DNA from: Chelativorans alearensis
GTDB lineage: Bacteria; Pseudomonadota; Alphaproteobacteria; Rhizobiales; Rhizobiaceae
DNA length: 64,000 nt
Reading direction: 5' to 3'
Assembly: GCF_010993735.1 (NCBI RefSeq)
Contig: NZ_WQNI01000015.1
Coordinates: forward strand, 1 to 64,000
Positions 52,838 through 62,274 of this stretch are shown here, piece by piece (positions within the stretch are counted from its first letter, which is position 1; each line of letters starts with the position of its first letter). The position numbers and the translations under genes were made by a program. The notes under the pieces are model-generated. The model was not told the origin of the DNA. It saw nothing but the letters and a program-made list of their open reading frames with translations, and made no database searches.

Positions 52838-54088
52838 TCACGCGGACAGGCGGTTGCCAAGACCCTCGACGGTCATCGCTCTCATGCGTCCGCGCGGCGG
52901 CGGGGTGGAGAGCGCCCGGCACAGGTCCTCCAGCGCTTCCAGCGTGTGGACGGGGCGGAACTCGTCGACGTGCGGCAGCATGGCCCTTACGCCGCGCGCC
53001 CTGGCCTCGAAACCCTCGAACCGCAGGAGCGGGTTGAGCCAGATCAAGCGGCGACAGGATTTGTTGAGCCGCTCCATCTCGTGGGAGAGCCTCTCGATAT
53101 CGTCGCGCTCCAGCCCGTCGGTGATCAGGAGCACCGTTGCCCCCTGCCCGAGCACGCGGCGCGACCACAGACGGTTGAAGGTGAAAAGCGCCTCGCCGAT
53201 GCGCGTGCCGCCGGACCAGTCCTGCACGGCATTCGCGCATTCGGCCAGCGCCTCGTCGGGGTCGCGGTGGCGCAGCTGGCGCGTCAGGTTGGTGAGCCTG
53301 GTGCCGAAGACGAAGGAGTGCACGCGGCGGCGCTTTTCCGTCAGCGCGTGCAGGAAATGCAGGAAGACGCGCGTGTACTGGCTCATGGAGCCGGAGATGT
53401 CAGCAAGGACGACGAGCGGCGGGTGCACGCGGCGCGGGCTGCGGAAGCGCGGCAGGATGAGGTCGCCGCCAGTGCGCAAGCCGAAGCGCATCATGGCGCG
53501 CGGGTCGATCCGCCCGCCGCGCGGATCGGGACGGAAGCGGCGGGTGGCGACGAGGTCGTGCGGCATGACGAGTGCGGCCATCGCCTGCCGCGCTGCGACA
53601 AGCTCCTCCGTCGTCATCTGCGCGAAGTCCTTGTTGCGCAGCACCTCGCTGGCAGACAGCGAGAGGCGCGCGTCAAGTTCGATCTCCTCGTTGCGCGCGA
53701 GCGGGTCGCGGCGGTCGTTGCGGAAGGCTTCGCTGGCCCGGGTCTCGCCGGCGCGCGGCTTCTCCTTCTCGGCCCGGTCCGGGGCGACCGGTGAGAGCAT
53801 GGCCAGCATCTTCTCGATCAATTCGCGCGAGCGCCAGAACAGGCGAAAGGCCTCGTCGAAGACGGCGTGGTCCTCGTGCCGCTTCACGAGAACGGCGTGC
53901 AAAGTCCAATAGAAATCCTCGCGCGTGCCGATGCCGGCCGTCAGCACGGCCTCGATGGCGTCGGTGACGGCGCCCGGTCCGACGCGCAGGCCCGCCTTGC
54001 GCAGGGCGCGGGCGAAAAAGACGATGTTGTCGGCGAGCCGCCCTTCCGGGTCGGCGCTTTTTCGGCGTTGCTTGCTGCCGGCGGCCAT
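52838..54088 (-). CDS. coxE: CoxE-like VWA-domain protein
   Basis: 416 residues. The metal-ion-dependent adhesion site DISGS (230-234) is intact, with MSQYTR after it and LLITDGLERDD later, as in CoxE. The N-terminal ~220 residues are the helical part of the family. It works with the MoxR ATPase CoxD to insert or repair the bimetallic centre in CO-dehydrogenase-type molybdoenzymes. 112 bp separate it from the xdhC part. Confidence 0.9.
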   Translation of the reverse strand: MAAGSKQRRKSADPEGRLADNIVFFARALRKAGLRVGPGAVTDAIEAVLTAGIGTREDFYWTLHAVLVKRHEDHAVFDEAFRLFWRSRELIEKMLAMLSPVAPDRAEKEKPRAGETRASEAFRNDRRDPLARNEEIELDARLSLSASEVLRNKDFAQMTTEELVAARQAMAALVMPHDLVATRRFRPDPRGGRIDPRAMMRFGLRTGGDLILPRFRSPRRVHPPLVVLADISGSMSQYTRVFLHFLHALTEKRRRVHSFVFGTRLTNLTRQLRHRDPDEALAECANAVQDWSGGTRIGEALFTFNRLWSRRVLGQGATVLLITDGLERDDIERLSHEMERLNKSCRRLIWLNPLLRFEGFEARARGVRAMLPHVDEFRPVHTLEALEDLCRALSTPPPRGRMRAMTVEGLGNRLSA

Positions 54089-54092
54089 GACC

Positions 54093-55022
54093 TCAGCCCG
54101 CGGCTTCCAGCTCGGCCTTGACCTCGCTCAGGATCTTTGCGCCCTCGCCCTCCTGCAGCCGGGCGATGTCGTCCTGGTATTTGAGCAGAACGCCCAGCGT
54201 GTCGGAGACGGTCTCGGGGTCGAGCGCGACCTTGTCGAGTTCGGTGAGCGCGCTCGCCCAGTCGATGGACTCGGCCACGCCCGGCACCTTGAAAAGGTCG
54301 ATCTCGCGCAGTTTCTGCACGTAGTGGACCACCTCCTCGGAAAGGCGGCGGTTGGCCTCGGGCACCTTGCGGTGGACGATTTCGAGCTCGCGCTCGGCAT
54401 CGGGATAATCCACCCAGTGATAGAGGCAGCGGCGCTTCAGCGCGTCGTGGATCTCGCGCGTGCGGTTTGTGGTGATGATAACGATGGGCGGCTCGTCGGC
54501 GCGGATGGTGCCGAGCTCGGGCACGCTCACCTGGTAGTCGGAGAGGATTTCCAGAAGGAAGGCCTCGAAGGCCTCGTCCGTGCGGTCGAGCTCGTCGATG
54601 AGGAAGACGGGGGCAGCGTCAATGCCGCCGGAGAGCGCCTCCAGGACGGGGCGGCGGATCAGGTATTTCTCGGAGAAGACGTTGTGCTCCATGATGTCGC
54701 GGTCGGCCGTGCCCGTCGCCTCCTCCATGCGGATCTCGATCATCTGGGCGGCATAGTTCCACTCGTAGACGGCCGAGGACACGTCGAGCCCCTCGTAGCA
54801 CTGGAGCCGGATGAGGCGGCGGCCGAGGGAGGCGGCCAGCACCTTGGCGATCTCCGTCTTGCCGACGCCCGCCTCGCCCTCCAGGAACAGGGGCCGCTTC
54901 ATCTTCAGGGCCAGGAAGAGCACGGTGGCGAGCGCCCGGTCGGCCACGTAGTCGCCATTGGCCAGAAGGTCGAGCGTCTCGTCGATCGACTGCGGGATGG
55001 GGCGCGGGGTGAGTGCGGACAT
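54093..55022 (-). CDS. coxD: CoxD-like MoxR-family AAA+ ATPase
   Basis: 309 residues. Walker A is GEAGVGKT (49-56). Walker B is FLIDELDRTD (~140). TTNRTREIHDALKRRCLYHW is the sensor-1/arginine-finger region of MoxR ATPases. It would act as a chaperone-type ATPase with CoxE on a molybdoenzyme apo-protein. Four bases separate it from coxE. Confidence 0.92.
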   Translation of the reverse strand: MSALTPRPIPQSIDETLDLLANGDYVADRALATVLFLALKMKRPLFLEGEAGVGKTEIAKVLAASLGRRLIRLQCYEGLDVSSAVYEWNYAAQMIEIRMEEATGTADRDIMEHNVFSEKYLIRRPVLEALSGGIDAAPVFLIDELDRTDEAFEAFLLEILSDYQVSVPELGTIRADEPPIVIITTNRTREIHDALKRRCLYHWVDYPDAERELEIVHRKVPEANRRLSEEVVHYVQKLREIDLFKVPGVAESIDWASALTELDKVALDPETVSDTLGVLLKYQDDIARLQEGEGAKILSEVKAELEAAG

Positions 55023-55037
55023 TGTTTCTCCGGAAGC

Positions 55038-55532
55038 TTAGAGAACGCGGTAGCCGCGGTCGTGGTAAAGCAGCGGCTCAAGGTTAGCGCCGACGCGCAA
55101 GCCTGTCACCTTGCCGAAGTAGACGCGGTGGGTGGCGAAATCCTTGGTGTCGACCACCTGGCAGTCGAACACCGCCATGGCATCGGCAAGCGCAGGCGCA
55201 CCCGTCGACAGGTTCTCCCACTCGGCGAGCGCGAAGCGCTCGTCTTGCGGCAAGCCGGTAAGGCCGGAGAAGGCGTCGGCCAGCTCCCGGTGCTCGGCGG
55301 CCAGCGTGTTGAGCGCGAAGACACCGTTCTTCAGGAAGAGATCGTTGTTGGGGTTCTCGCGGTTCAGGCAGACGAGAACGATGGGCGGGCTGTCGGAAAC
55401 GGAACAGGCGGCGATGACGGTGACGCCGCGGCGCCCGGCGGCCCCGTCGGTGGTGACGACGTGCACGGCGCCGGCAAAGCGGGCCATCGCGTCACGATAA
55501 TGCTGCGGTCCTATGTCGTTGGTCTTCAGCAC
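55038..55532 (-). CDS. Flavin reductase-like FMN-binding protein
   Basis: 164 residues. The flavin reductase fold is shown by HYRDAMARFAGAVHVVTTDG and GVTVIAACSVSDSPP, then LVCLNRENPNND. It supplies reduced flavin or reduces FMN with NAD(P)H. It is first in the minus-strand run ahead of coxD (15 bp), but a direct tie to molybdoenzyme maturation is not established. Divergent from the periplasmic binding protein gene. Confidence 0.88.
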   Translation of the reverse strand: MLKTNDIGPQHYRDAMARFAGAVHVVTTDGAAGRRGVTVIAACSVSDSPPIVLVCLNRENPNNDLFLKNGVFALNTLAAEHRELADAFSGLTGLPQDERFALAEWENLSTGAPALADAMAVFDCQVVDTKDFATHRVYFGKVTGLRVGANLEPLLYHDRGYRVL

Positions 55533-55671
55533 GAAAATTCCCCGTCGCCTCGGTTTACAGATAGGTTGCGGCCAGGCGCATACAAGCGGCCGGCGGGCCG
55601 CCTCAATAGCGTGTTGCGCCCGGCCCCGCCACCATTTACCAGTGGCGGAACTTCGGAACCATGCGTGTCAA

Positions 55672-56760
55672 TTGAGGATTTTCGGCCTGTACTCCTTGCG
55701 TTCAACCGTGCTTGCCCTTCAACTTTCCGCCCTGGCGGCGGTGGGCCCGGCGCATGCGCAGGAGGTGATCGTCGGCCTTGCGGCGCCGCTGAGCGGCAAT
55801 TTCGCCACACTGGGCACGCAATGGGCGGAAGGCGCGCGGACGGCGGCAGGGCGCGACGCGGGGGCGCGGCTGGTCGAGGCGGACGATGCCTGCACCAAGG
55901 AAGGCGGGGCCGCGGCGGCCCGCGCGCTGGTGGAGGCGGGCGCGGCGATCGTCATCGGCTTTCTGTGCACGCCGGCCGTCGAGGCGGCCATGCCGATCCT
56001 GAAGGAAGCTGGCGTTCCGGTCGTCACCCCGGTGCGCACGGGCGGCCTGACCGACCAGAAGGCGCGCACGGGCTGGCCGGTCTACCGGCTCGGCCCCCGC
56101 TCCGACGACGAGCGCGAGGCGGTGGCCGACATCCTGACCCGGCGCTGGCGCAACGAATTCTTCGCCATCGTGGACGACGGCACGATCTACGGGCGGGAGC
56201 TTGCGGAGAACCTGAGGGCGGCCGCCGGACTGGCGGAGTTGGAGCCGGTCTTCACGGACACGTTCAGACCTCAGCTCGACAACCAGATCGGCCTTGTGGG
56301 CCGGCTGCGGCGGGCGGGCGCGACCCATGTCTTCGTCGGCGGCGACCGCAGCGATATCGCCATAATGGCGCGCGATGCCGGGGAACTCGGCTATCAGGTG
56401 ACCCTGGCGGGCGGCGAGGCGCTCAAGGCCGAGGACGGCTTGGTGCCGCTTGCCGCCGGCGTGCTGATGGTCGGGCTGCCTGAGTGGCATGACCTCGCCT
56501 CCCCGCAGATACTTCAGGCGCTGCGGGAGGCGGGCGTCGAGCCGGAGGGCTATGTGCTGCCTGGCTATGCGGCCGTCCAGCTTGCGACGGGTGCCGTACG
56601 CGTCGCGGCCGAGGACGACAGGCCGGTCGGGGAGATTTTGAACGATTTCGCCTTCGATACGGCGATCGGGATTGTCCGCTTCGATGAAAAGGGCGATCTG
56701 GCGCGCAACATCTACCGGCTTTTCCGCTATGACGGCGAGGAATTCGTGGAGGTCGAATAG
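55672..56760 (+). CDS. Branched-chain amino-acid ABC transporter-type substrate-binding protein
   Basis: About 362 residues from a TTG at 55672; the start is uncertain because an ATG at 55661 is out of frame and hits a stop at once. A signal peptide (SLRSTVLALQLSALAAVGPA, cut before QEVIVGL) precedes a type I periplasmic-binding fold (GLAAPLSGNFATLGTQWAEG ... VGGDRSDIAIMARDAGELGY). No permease or ATPase gene lies nearby. It may be an orphan binder or sensor-linked protein. Confidence 0.8.
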   Translation: MRIFGLYSLRSTVLALQLSALAAVGPAHAQEVIVGLAAPLSGNFATLGTQWAEGARTAAGRDAGARLVEADDACTKEGGAAAARALVEAGAAIVIGFLCTPAVEAAMPILKEAGVPVVTPVRTGGLTDQKARTGWPVYRLGPRSDDEREAVADILTRRWRNEFFAIVDDGTIYGRELAENLRAAAGLAELEPVFTDTFRPQLDNQIGLVGRLRRAGATHVFVGGDRSDIAIMARDAGELGYQVTLAGGEALKAEDGLVPLAAGVLMVGLPEWHDLASPQILQALREAGVEPEGYVLPGYAAVQLATGAVRVAAEDDRPVGEILNDFAFDTAIGIVRFDEKGDLARNIYRLFRYDGEEFVEVE

Positions 56761-57762
56761 ATGTTCCGGACCGGGGCCAGGAACCTCATCACCGATGTCG
56801 CGGGCCTGAACGTCGGCAACAGCCAGGATGCGCGGCTGAAATCCGGCGTGACCGTGGTTTTGTGCGAGGAGCCGGCGACGGCGGGCGTCAAGGTGCTGGG
56901 CGGGGCGCCGGGCACGCGCGAGACGGACCTTCTGGCGCCGCACAACCTCATCGAAAGCGTGGATGCGGTGGTGCTTTCCGGCGGTTCGGCCTTCGGGCTC
57001 GATGCCGCCTCCGGCACGCAGGGCGCGCTGCGCGAAATGGGCAGGGGCTTCGAGGTGGGCGGCTTCCGCGTGCCCATCGTGCCGGCGGCGATCCTGTTCG
57101 ACCTTGCGGGCGGCGGCGACAAGGACTGGGGCCGCTTCCCGCCCTATCGCGAACTTGGCTACGAGGCGACGCAGGCGGCTGCGGCCGACTTCGCGCTCGG
57201 CTCGCACGGCGCCGGCACCGGGGCCACGACGGCGGGGCTGAAAGGCGGGCTCGGATCGGCCTCGTGCATGCTGGCGAACGGCGTCACCGTCGGCGCGCTG
57301 GTGGCCGTCAACGCCGTCGGCTCCACGACGATCGGCGATACGGCGCATTTCTGGGCGGCGCCCTTCGAGATCGATGCCGAGTTCGGCGGCCTCGGCCTCC
57401 CCTCGCCGCTTCCCGGCAACGCGCACGATGTCGCCACCAAGCTCGGCGGAACAAGGCCCGGCGGCAACACCACCATCGGCGTGATCGCCACCGACGCGAA
57501 ACTCACAAAGGCCGCCGCGCACCGGCTGGCGATCGCCGCCCACGACGGCTTCGCCCGCGCCATCTGGCCGGCGCACACGCCGCTCGACGGCGACCTCGTC
57601 TTCGCGCTGGCGACGGGGCGCGGGGGTGTGGAACCGGATATGAGGGAAAGCATCGAGCTCTACGCAGCGGCCGCCGCGACGATGGCGCGCGCCATCGCCC
57701 GCGGGGTTTTCGCGGCGGAGAAGGCGGAAGGGGATGTGTTGCCGGTGTGGTCGGAGCGGTGA
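56761..57762 (+). CDS. P1/S58-family peptidase (DmpA-like)
   Basis: 333 residues, starting immediately after the stop of the upstream gene. Family features are TDVAGLNVGNSQD, VVLSGGSAFGLDAASG, and the autocleavage region around NTTIGVIATDAKLTK with the Gly-Asn-Thr-Thr nucleophile. DmpA/BapA members are aminopeptidases or beta-peptidases that self-process. Proximity suggests it shares a transcript with the binding protein. Confidence 0.92.
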   Translation: MFRTGARNLITDVAGLNVGNSQDARLKSGVTVVLCEEPATAGVKVLGGAPGTRETDLLAPHNLIESVDAVVLSGGSAFGLDAASGTQGALREMGRGFEVGGFRVPIVPAAILFDLAGGGDKDWGRFPPYRELGYEATQAAAADFALGSHGAGTGATTAGLKGGLGSASCMLANGVTVGALVAVNAVGSTTIGDTAHFWAAPFEIDAEFGGLGLPSPLPGNAHDVATKLGGTRPGGNTTIGVIATDAKLTKAAAHRLAIAAHDGFARAIWPAHTPLDGDLVFALATGRGGVEPDMRESIELYAAAAATMARAIARGVFAAEKAEGDVLPVWSER

Positions 57763-57803
57763 GGCTGCCTTCCCTTGGGGATAATTGCGAGCGACTGCGC
57801 TAC

Positions 57804-57948
57804 CCCCCACTCCGTCTCGGCCTGCGGCCGATCCACCTCTCCCCCGAAACGGGGGAGAGGAAGCGCCGGCCGCGACGCAGGGCTCCCTTCCTCTCCCCCA
57901 TCGAATGGGGGAGAGGTGGATCGGCCGCAGGCCGAGACGGAGTGGGGG
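57804..57948. repeat. Perfect 42-bp inverted repeat with CACCTCTCCCCC core, copy 2
   Basis: Arm 57804-57845 (CCCCCACTCCGTCTCGGCCT... ending ATCCACCTCTCCCCC) is an exact reverse complement of 57907-57948. Inside it two smaller hairpins occur (CTCTCCCCC/GGGGGAGAG at the left, CCTCTCCCCC/GGGGGAGAGG at the right). It occupies most of the 254-bp spacer between the peptidase and the DUF2259 gene. Confidence 0.9.
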
Positions 57949-58016
57949 CAGCGCCCCTCGCCCATGGTGGCGGAACAGGATATAGTCGCATTGCGAGAAA
58001 GAGAGGGGCTTCTTCC

Positions 58017-58736
58017 ATGCCGACCTTGCGCCTGTTCGCGGCCCTTGCCGTGCTCCTGCTGGCGTTGCCCGCCGCGCGTGCCGGCGATACGGCGACGGTG
58101 GAGATCCTCGGTTTCAGTACCGACGGCGGCATTTTCGCCTTCGAGGAGTACGGCATCCAGGACGGTTCTGGATTTCCCTATGCCAACCGCTTCTACATCG
58201 ACACGGCAAGCGACAGCTTCCTGCCCGGCACGCCGGTCCGCGTGCGCATCGATGACGAGGAAGCGACGCTGGAAACGGTGAGGCAAGAGGCCAAAGATCA
58301 AGGCCAGGCGGTGATTTCCGACGCCGAGCTCACCCCCGGCTTTACCGCCGGCTGGAACGCGGTGACGGAGCTTTCGGCCGATCCGCACCGCATGATGGTA
58401 AACCCGCGCCCCGTGGTGCCGCCGATCGATGGGGCGCTGGAGTTCCGCCTGGAGGAACTGCACCTTCAACAGCCCGAAAGCTGTGAGGACCTGGGCACGA
58501 TCATGGGCTTCCGCCTCCTGCGGATCGGCACCGCGCCGGGCGATGAGACCACGACCGTGCACGAGGACGAAACCGTCCCGTCGAGCCGCCGCTGCCCGCT
58601 CGGCTACCGGCTGACGGGCGTCCAGACCTATCATCCACAGGGCGGGGCGGCCGTCTTCGCCGTTCTGATCGCCGTCCGCAGTTTCGGCTTCGAGGGGCCG
58701 GACCACCGCTTCATCGCGGTCGCGGGACAGCTTTAG
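58017..58736 (+). CDS. DUF2259-like secreted protein
   Basis: 239 residues from ATG 58017. The signal peptide (RLFAALAVLLLALPAARA) precedes ATVEILGFSTDGGIFAFEEYG and QDGSGFPYANRFYIDTASD, which match the DUF2259 pattern. Later blocks are FRLEELHLQQPESC and GYRLTGVQTYHPQ. Exported to the periplasm; function unknown. Confidence 0.75.
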   Translation: MPTLRLFAALAVLLLALPAARAGDTATVEILGFSTDGGIFAFEEYGIQDGSGFPYANRFYIDTASDSFLPGTPVRVRIDDEEATLETVRQEAKDQGQAVISDAELTPGFTAGWNAVTELSADPHRMMVNPRPVVPPIDGALEFRLEELHLQQPESCEDLGTIMGFRLLRIGTAPGDETTTVHEDETVPSSRRCPLGYRLTGVQTYHPQGGAAVFAVLIAVRSFGFEGPDHRFIAVAGQL

Positions 58737-58738
58737 GC

Positions 58739-59260
58739 GTGCAGCACGGCCCTTTCACGCCCGTTTCGGCGGCATATTCCACGAGCCGTGCAGAAGCCGC
58801 GCTGCCGCCCATAGGCGCAACAGTGCTCGGCACGGTGCTTTGGAGCCTGATAATGGGCGCAAGCGCTCTCGCCGGGATCGCGCACTGGGCCGATCATTCG
58901 CGGGTCGCCATGATCACCCTCACCTTCACCCTTGGTGCCGCGCTCGCCTTCCCGGCCGCCCTCTACGCGGCCTGTCAGGTGGCGCGGCGCTTCGAGACCA
59001 GCCGCCGCTTCGCCTGTTTCTTCCTGGCGCTGGGCGTTATGACCGTCGGCCTCACCGCGCTGGTCTTCGCATTCCAATACGTGGCTTCCGTTGCCGCCTG
59101 GCATGAGGGGGTAGGTCTCCACGACCTTGCCGACTGGCTCCTTTTTACCACGGCGACCGCACTCTACGAGTTTGCCGTGCTCGGCCTGAGGCTCTATTTT
59201 CCTTACGGGCTGTTTGCCCTTTTTGCCTTCGGCCTGTGGTTTGCCGCCCGGTTGCGTTGA
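58739..59260 (+). CDS. Four-helix inner-membrane protein of unknown function
   Basis: 173 residues from a GTG at 58739, two bases after the stop of the upstream gene. Hydrophobic segments around 30-50, 58-78, 93-115 and 145-170 suggest four transmembrane helices. No family recognised. It is transcribed with the DUF2259 gene upstream and followed 58 bp later by purB. Confidence 0.7.
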   Translation: MQHGPFTPVSAAYSTSRAEAALPPIGATVLGTVLWSLIMGASALAGIAHWADHSRVAMITLTFTLGAALAFPAALYAACQVARRFETSRRFACFFLALGVMTVGLTALVFAFQYVASVAAWHEGVGLHDLADWLLFTTATALYEFAVLGLRLYFPYGLFALFAFGLWFAARLR

Positions 59261-59318
59261 CACCCTCCGCTCGTCTGCTACACCCCGGATGACTTCCCTT
59301 CGAAGAACAGGCAGACGC

Positions 59319-60626
59319 ATGATCCCGCGCTATTCGCGGCCCGATATGGCCGCCATCTGGTCGCCCGAGACGAAGTTCCGCATCTGGTTCGAGATCGAGG
59401 CGCACGCGGCCGACGCCATGGCCGAACTCGGCATCGTGCCGAAGGAAGCGGCCAGGACCATCTGGGAGAAGGCGGGCAACGCCACCTTCGACATCGAGCG
59501 CATCGACGAGATCGAGCGTGAGACGAAGCACGACGTTATCGCCTTCCTGACGCATCTGGCCGAGATCGTCGGGCCGGAGGCGCGCTTCGTGCACCAGGGC
59601 ATGACCTCGTCGGACGTGCTCGACACCTGCTTCAACGTGCAGCTCACCAAGGCGAGCGACATCCTCCTTGCCGATCTCGATGCCCTGCTCGCGGCGCTCA
59701 AGAAGCGCGCATACGAGCACAAGGACACCGTCACCATCGGCCGCAGCCACGGCATCCATGCCGAGCCTACCACCTTCGGGGTGAAGCTGGCGCAGGCCTA
59801 TGCCGAGTTCTCCCGCTGCCGCGCGCGGCTGGTGAATGCGCGCGAGGAGATCGCCACCTGCGCCATCTCCGGCGCCATCGGCACCTTCGCCAATATCGAT
59901 CCCCGCGTGGAAGCGCATGTGGCGGAAAGGATGGGCCTCAAGGTGGAGCCGGTCTCCACCCAGGTCATCCCGCGCGACCGGCATGCGATGTACTTTGCCA
60001 CCCTCGCCGTCATCGCCTCCTCCATCGAGCGGCTGGCGACCGAGGTGCGGCACCTGCAGCGCACCGAGGTGCTGGAGGCGGAGGAGTATTTCTCGCCGGG
60101 GCAGAAAGGCTCCTCGGCCATGCCGCACAAGCGCAACCCGGTGCTCTCGGAAAACCTTACCGGGCTTGCCCGCATGGTGCGCGCCTATGCGGCCCCCGCC
60201 ATGGAGAATGTGGCGCTCTGGCACGAACGCGACATCTCGCATTCGTCGGTGGAGCGCATGATCGGGCCGGATGCGACGGTGACGCTGGATTTCGCGCTGG
60301 CGCGGCTGACGGGGATGATGGAGAAGCTGGTCGTCTACCCGGAAGCGATGGAACGGAACCTCAACCGTTTCCGCGGCCTCGTGCACTCGCAGCGCGTGCT
60401 TCTGGCGCTCACCCAGGCCGGCGTCTCCCGCGAGGACGCCTACCGGCTGGTGCAGCGCAACGCCATGAAGGTGTGGGAAGAAGGGGCGGATTTTCTGCAA
60501 GAGCTGCTTGGCGACACGGATGTGCGGGCGGCGCTTTCGGAGGACGAGATCCAAGAGAAATTCGACCTCGGGTATCACACGAAGCACGTGGATACGATTT
60601 TCAAAAGGGTGTTTGGGGAGGGCTGA
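59319..60626 (+). CDS. purB: Adenylosuccinate lyase
   Basis: 435 residues from ATG 59319. The active-site motifs are TSSDVLDT, GRSHGIHAEPTTFG with the catalytic His, and the flexible signature GSSAMPHKRNP. It acts twice in purine synthesis: SAICAR to AICAR and adenylosuccinate to AMP. purC follows 3 kb downstream after unrelated genes. Confidence 0.97.
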   Translation: MIPRYSRPDMAAIWSPETKFRIWFEIEAHAADAMAELGIVPKEAARTIWEKAGNATFDIERIDEIERETKHDVIAFLTHLAEIVGPEARFVHQGMTSSDVLDTCFNVQLTKASDILLADLDALLAALKKRAYEHKDTVTIGRSHGIHAEPTTFGVKLAQAYAEFSRCRARLVNAREEIATCAISGAIGTFANIDPRVEAHVAERMGLKVEPVSTQVIPRDRHAMYFATLAVIASSIERLATEVRHLQRTEVLEAEEYFSPGQKGSSAMPHKRNPVLSENLTGLARMVRAYAAPAMENVALWHERDISHSSVERMIGPDATVTLDFALARLTGMMEKLVVYPEAMERNLNRFRGLVHSQRVLLALTQAGVSREDAYRLVQRNAMKVWEEGADFLQELLGDTDVRAALSEDEIQEKFDLGYHTKHVDTIFKRVFGEG

Positions 60627-60685
60627 TTCTTCCGCAAGCTTTCCGGATAGCTCGGCATTTCCACCTAAATGCAGCCCGCTATAGG

Positions 60686-61492
60686 TCAGCTCGAGGGCAC
60701 CACCCGCACCACCGTCCCCCACGGGTCTTCCAGCGTACGTTCCTCCTCGGCATCGGCCACCCGCATCGCCACCCATGCAAGGCCGGCGCGCCCGGGATCG
60801 CGCCGTTTCGCACCGGGGCTGTGCCAGCTGTTGGCGCCGATGTGGTGGTGGTAGCCGCCCGAAGCGAGGAAGACCGCCTGTGATCCGTAATGGGCCATGG
60901 TGTCTAGGCCCAAGGCTTCGTGCCACCATCGCTCGGCCTCCGCCGGCGCGCCGACGCGCAGGTGCACATGGCCGATGACGGCGCCCTCGGGGGCGCCTTG
61001 CCAGGCATCGTCGGCGCCTGGCGTCGCAAGAAGGCTTTTAAAATCGAGCGGCAGGGTTTTCATGGCGACCTGGCTGCCGTCCCACTGCCAGCTTTCGCGT
61101 GGGCGGTCGGCATAGATCTCGATACCGTTTCCTTCCGGGTCGCTCAGATAGATCGCCTCGCTCACCAGATGGTCGGAGGCGCCCTCGAGCGGGGTTTGCC
61201 GTTCGATGGCGCGGCGCGCCCAGCGGGCAAGGTCGGCGCGGGCGGGCAAGAGGAAGGCGGTGTGGAAGAGGCCCGCTTCGCGCGGGTCGTCCGGTGTGGC
61301 GGCGGCATCCTCCTCGATCGTCAAGAGCGGCCTTTCGCCGGCGCTAAGCACGATCGTTCCATTGCGCCGCGATTGTTCAAAGAGGCCTACGGTGTCGCGA
61401 TAGAAGGCGGCCAGCTTGTCCGCGTCGCGTGCCTTGAGACCGATTTCCGCGACGCTGACCGGCGTGGTGGCGGAGAAGGGAAGGTCTTTCAT
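60686..61492 (-). CDS. VOC-family glyoxalase/dioxygenase-like protein (CatE type)
   Basis: 268 residues from ATG 61492 with AGGAG. Two vicinal-oxygen-chelate halves: VAEIGLKARDADKLAAFYRD near residue 15 and GHVHLRVGAPAEAERWWHEA near 175. The metal ligands His and Glu (HTAFLL, DPEGNGIEIY, then HHHIGAN) are visible. CatE-like catechol 2,3-dioxygenases have this form; substrate unknown. Confidence 0.85.
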   Translation of the reverse strand: MKDLPFSATTPVSVAEIGLKARDADKLAAFYRDTVGLFEQSRRNGTIVLSAGERPLLTIEEDAAATPDDPREAGLFHTAFLLPARADLARWARRAIERQTPLEGASDHLVSEAIYLSDPEGNGIEIYADRPRESWQWDGSQVAMKTLPLDFKSLLATPGADDAWQGAPEGAVIGHVHLRVGAPAEAERWWHEALGLDTMAHYGSQAVFLASGGYHHHIGANSWHSPGAKRRDPGRAGLAWVAMRVADAEEERTLEDPWGTVVRVVPSS

Positions 61493-61705
61493 TTCAAACT
61501 CCTGGCGCTGCATGCTGAAACACCGCATCATGCAAGCCTGATGGGAGCCGGCCGTCATCACCGCCGGTTCCTGAGGATAATCGGTGTCGTTCGACTATTT
61601 GATACCGCCCCGCTTTATGCACAAGCGCTGAACAGCGAACACCGTGTTCACCGATTTCGGCCCAGGCGGTTGCGCCTGTCCGTGAGGGTGGCTACATGCG
61701 GCGCC

Positions 61706-62254
61706 ATGAAAGCCAAGGACGCCGACATCCTCATCATCCCCGGATACACCAATTCCGGCCCCGACCACTGGCAGAGCCGCTGGCAGGTGCGGCTGTCGAC
61801 CGCCCGCCGCGTCGAGCAGGCGGAGTGGAGGAAGCCGGTGTGCGAGGACTGGGTGGCGAGGCTGGCCGAGGCGGTGAACGAGGCGGAGCGGCCGGTGGTG
61901 CTGGTTGGCCATTCACTGGGCGTGGCGACGGCGGTGCAGGCCATTCCCCACTTCCGCAAGGCGGTGGCGGGCGCCTTCTTCGTGGCGCCGCCGGAAGTGA
62001 CGAACCCGAATATCAGGCCGAGGCACCTGATGACCTTCGGGCCCTACCCGCGCGATCCCCTGCCCTTTCCCGCAATCGTGGTGGCCAGCCGCAACGACCA
62101 TTTCGGCAGTTTCGAGGCGGCCGAGGATATCGCGGCGGCCTGGGGCGCACAGTTTCTGGATGCCGGCAATGCGGGGCATATCAACGCTGAAGCGGGTTTC
62201 GGCCCATGGCCCGAAGGCTCGCTCACCTTCGCGCGGTTCTTGTCGCGGCTTTAG
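61706..62254 (+). CDS. RBBP9/YdeN-family serine hydrolase
   Basis: 182 residues from ATG 61706. IIPGYTNSGPDHWQSRWQ at the start and LVGHSLGVATAVQ with the nucleophile Ser are typical of the family. VVASRNDHFGSFE supplies the Asp and GHINAEAGFG the His. Small single-domain hydrolase, substrate unknown. Confidence 0.9.
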   Translation: MKAKDADILIIPGYTNSGPDHWQSRWQVRLSTARRVEQAEWRKPVCEDWVARLAEAVNEAERPVVLVGHSLGVATAVQAIPHFRKAVAGAFFVAPPEVTNPNIRPRHLMTFGPYPRDPLPFPAIVVASRNDHFGSFEAAEDIAAAWGAQFLDAGNAGHINAEAGFGPWPEGSLTFARFLSRL

Positions 62255-62274
62255 GGCGCTGCGTCTGGCTAGAG

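Noticed and set aside
56862-58016. Upstream extension of the DUF2259 frame through the peptidase gene
   Set aside because: Out of frame with the peptidase and passes through the 42-bp inverted repeat; the signal peptide at 58017 gives a better start.
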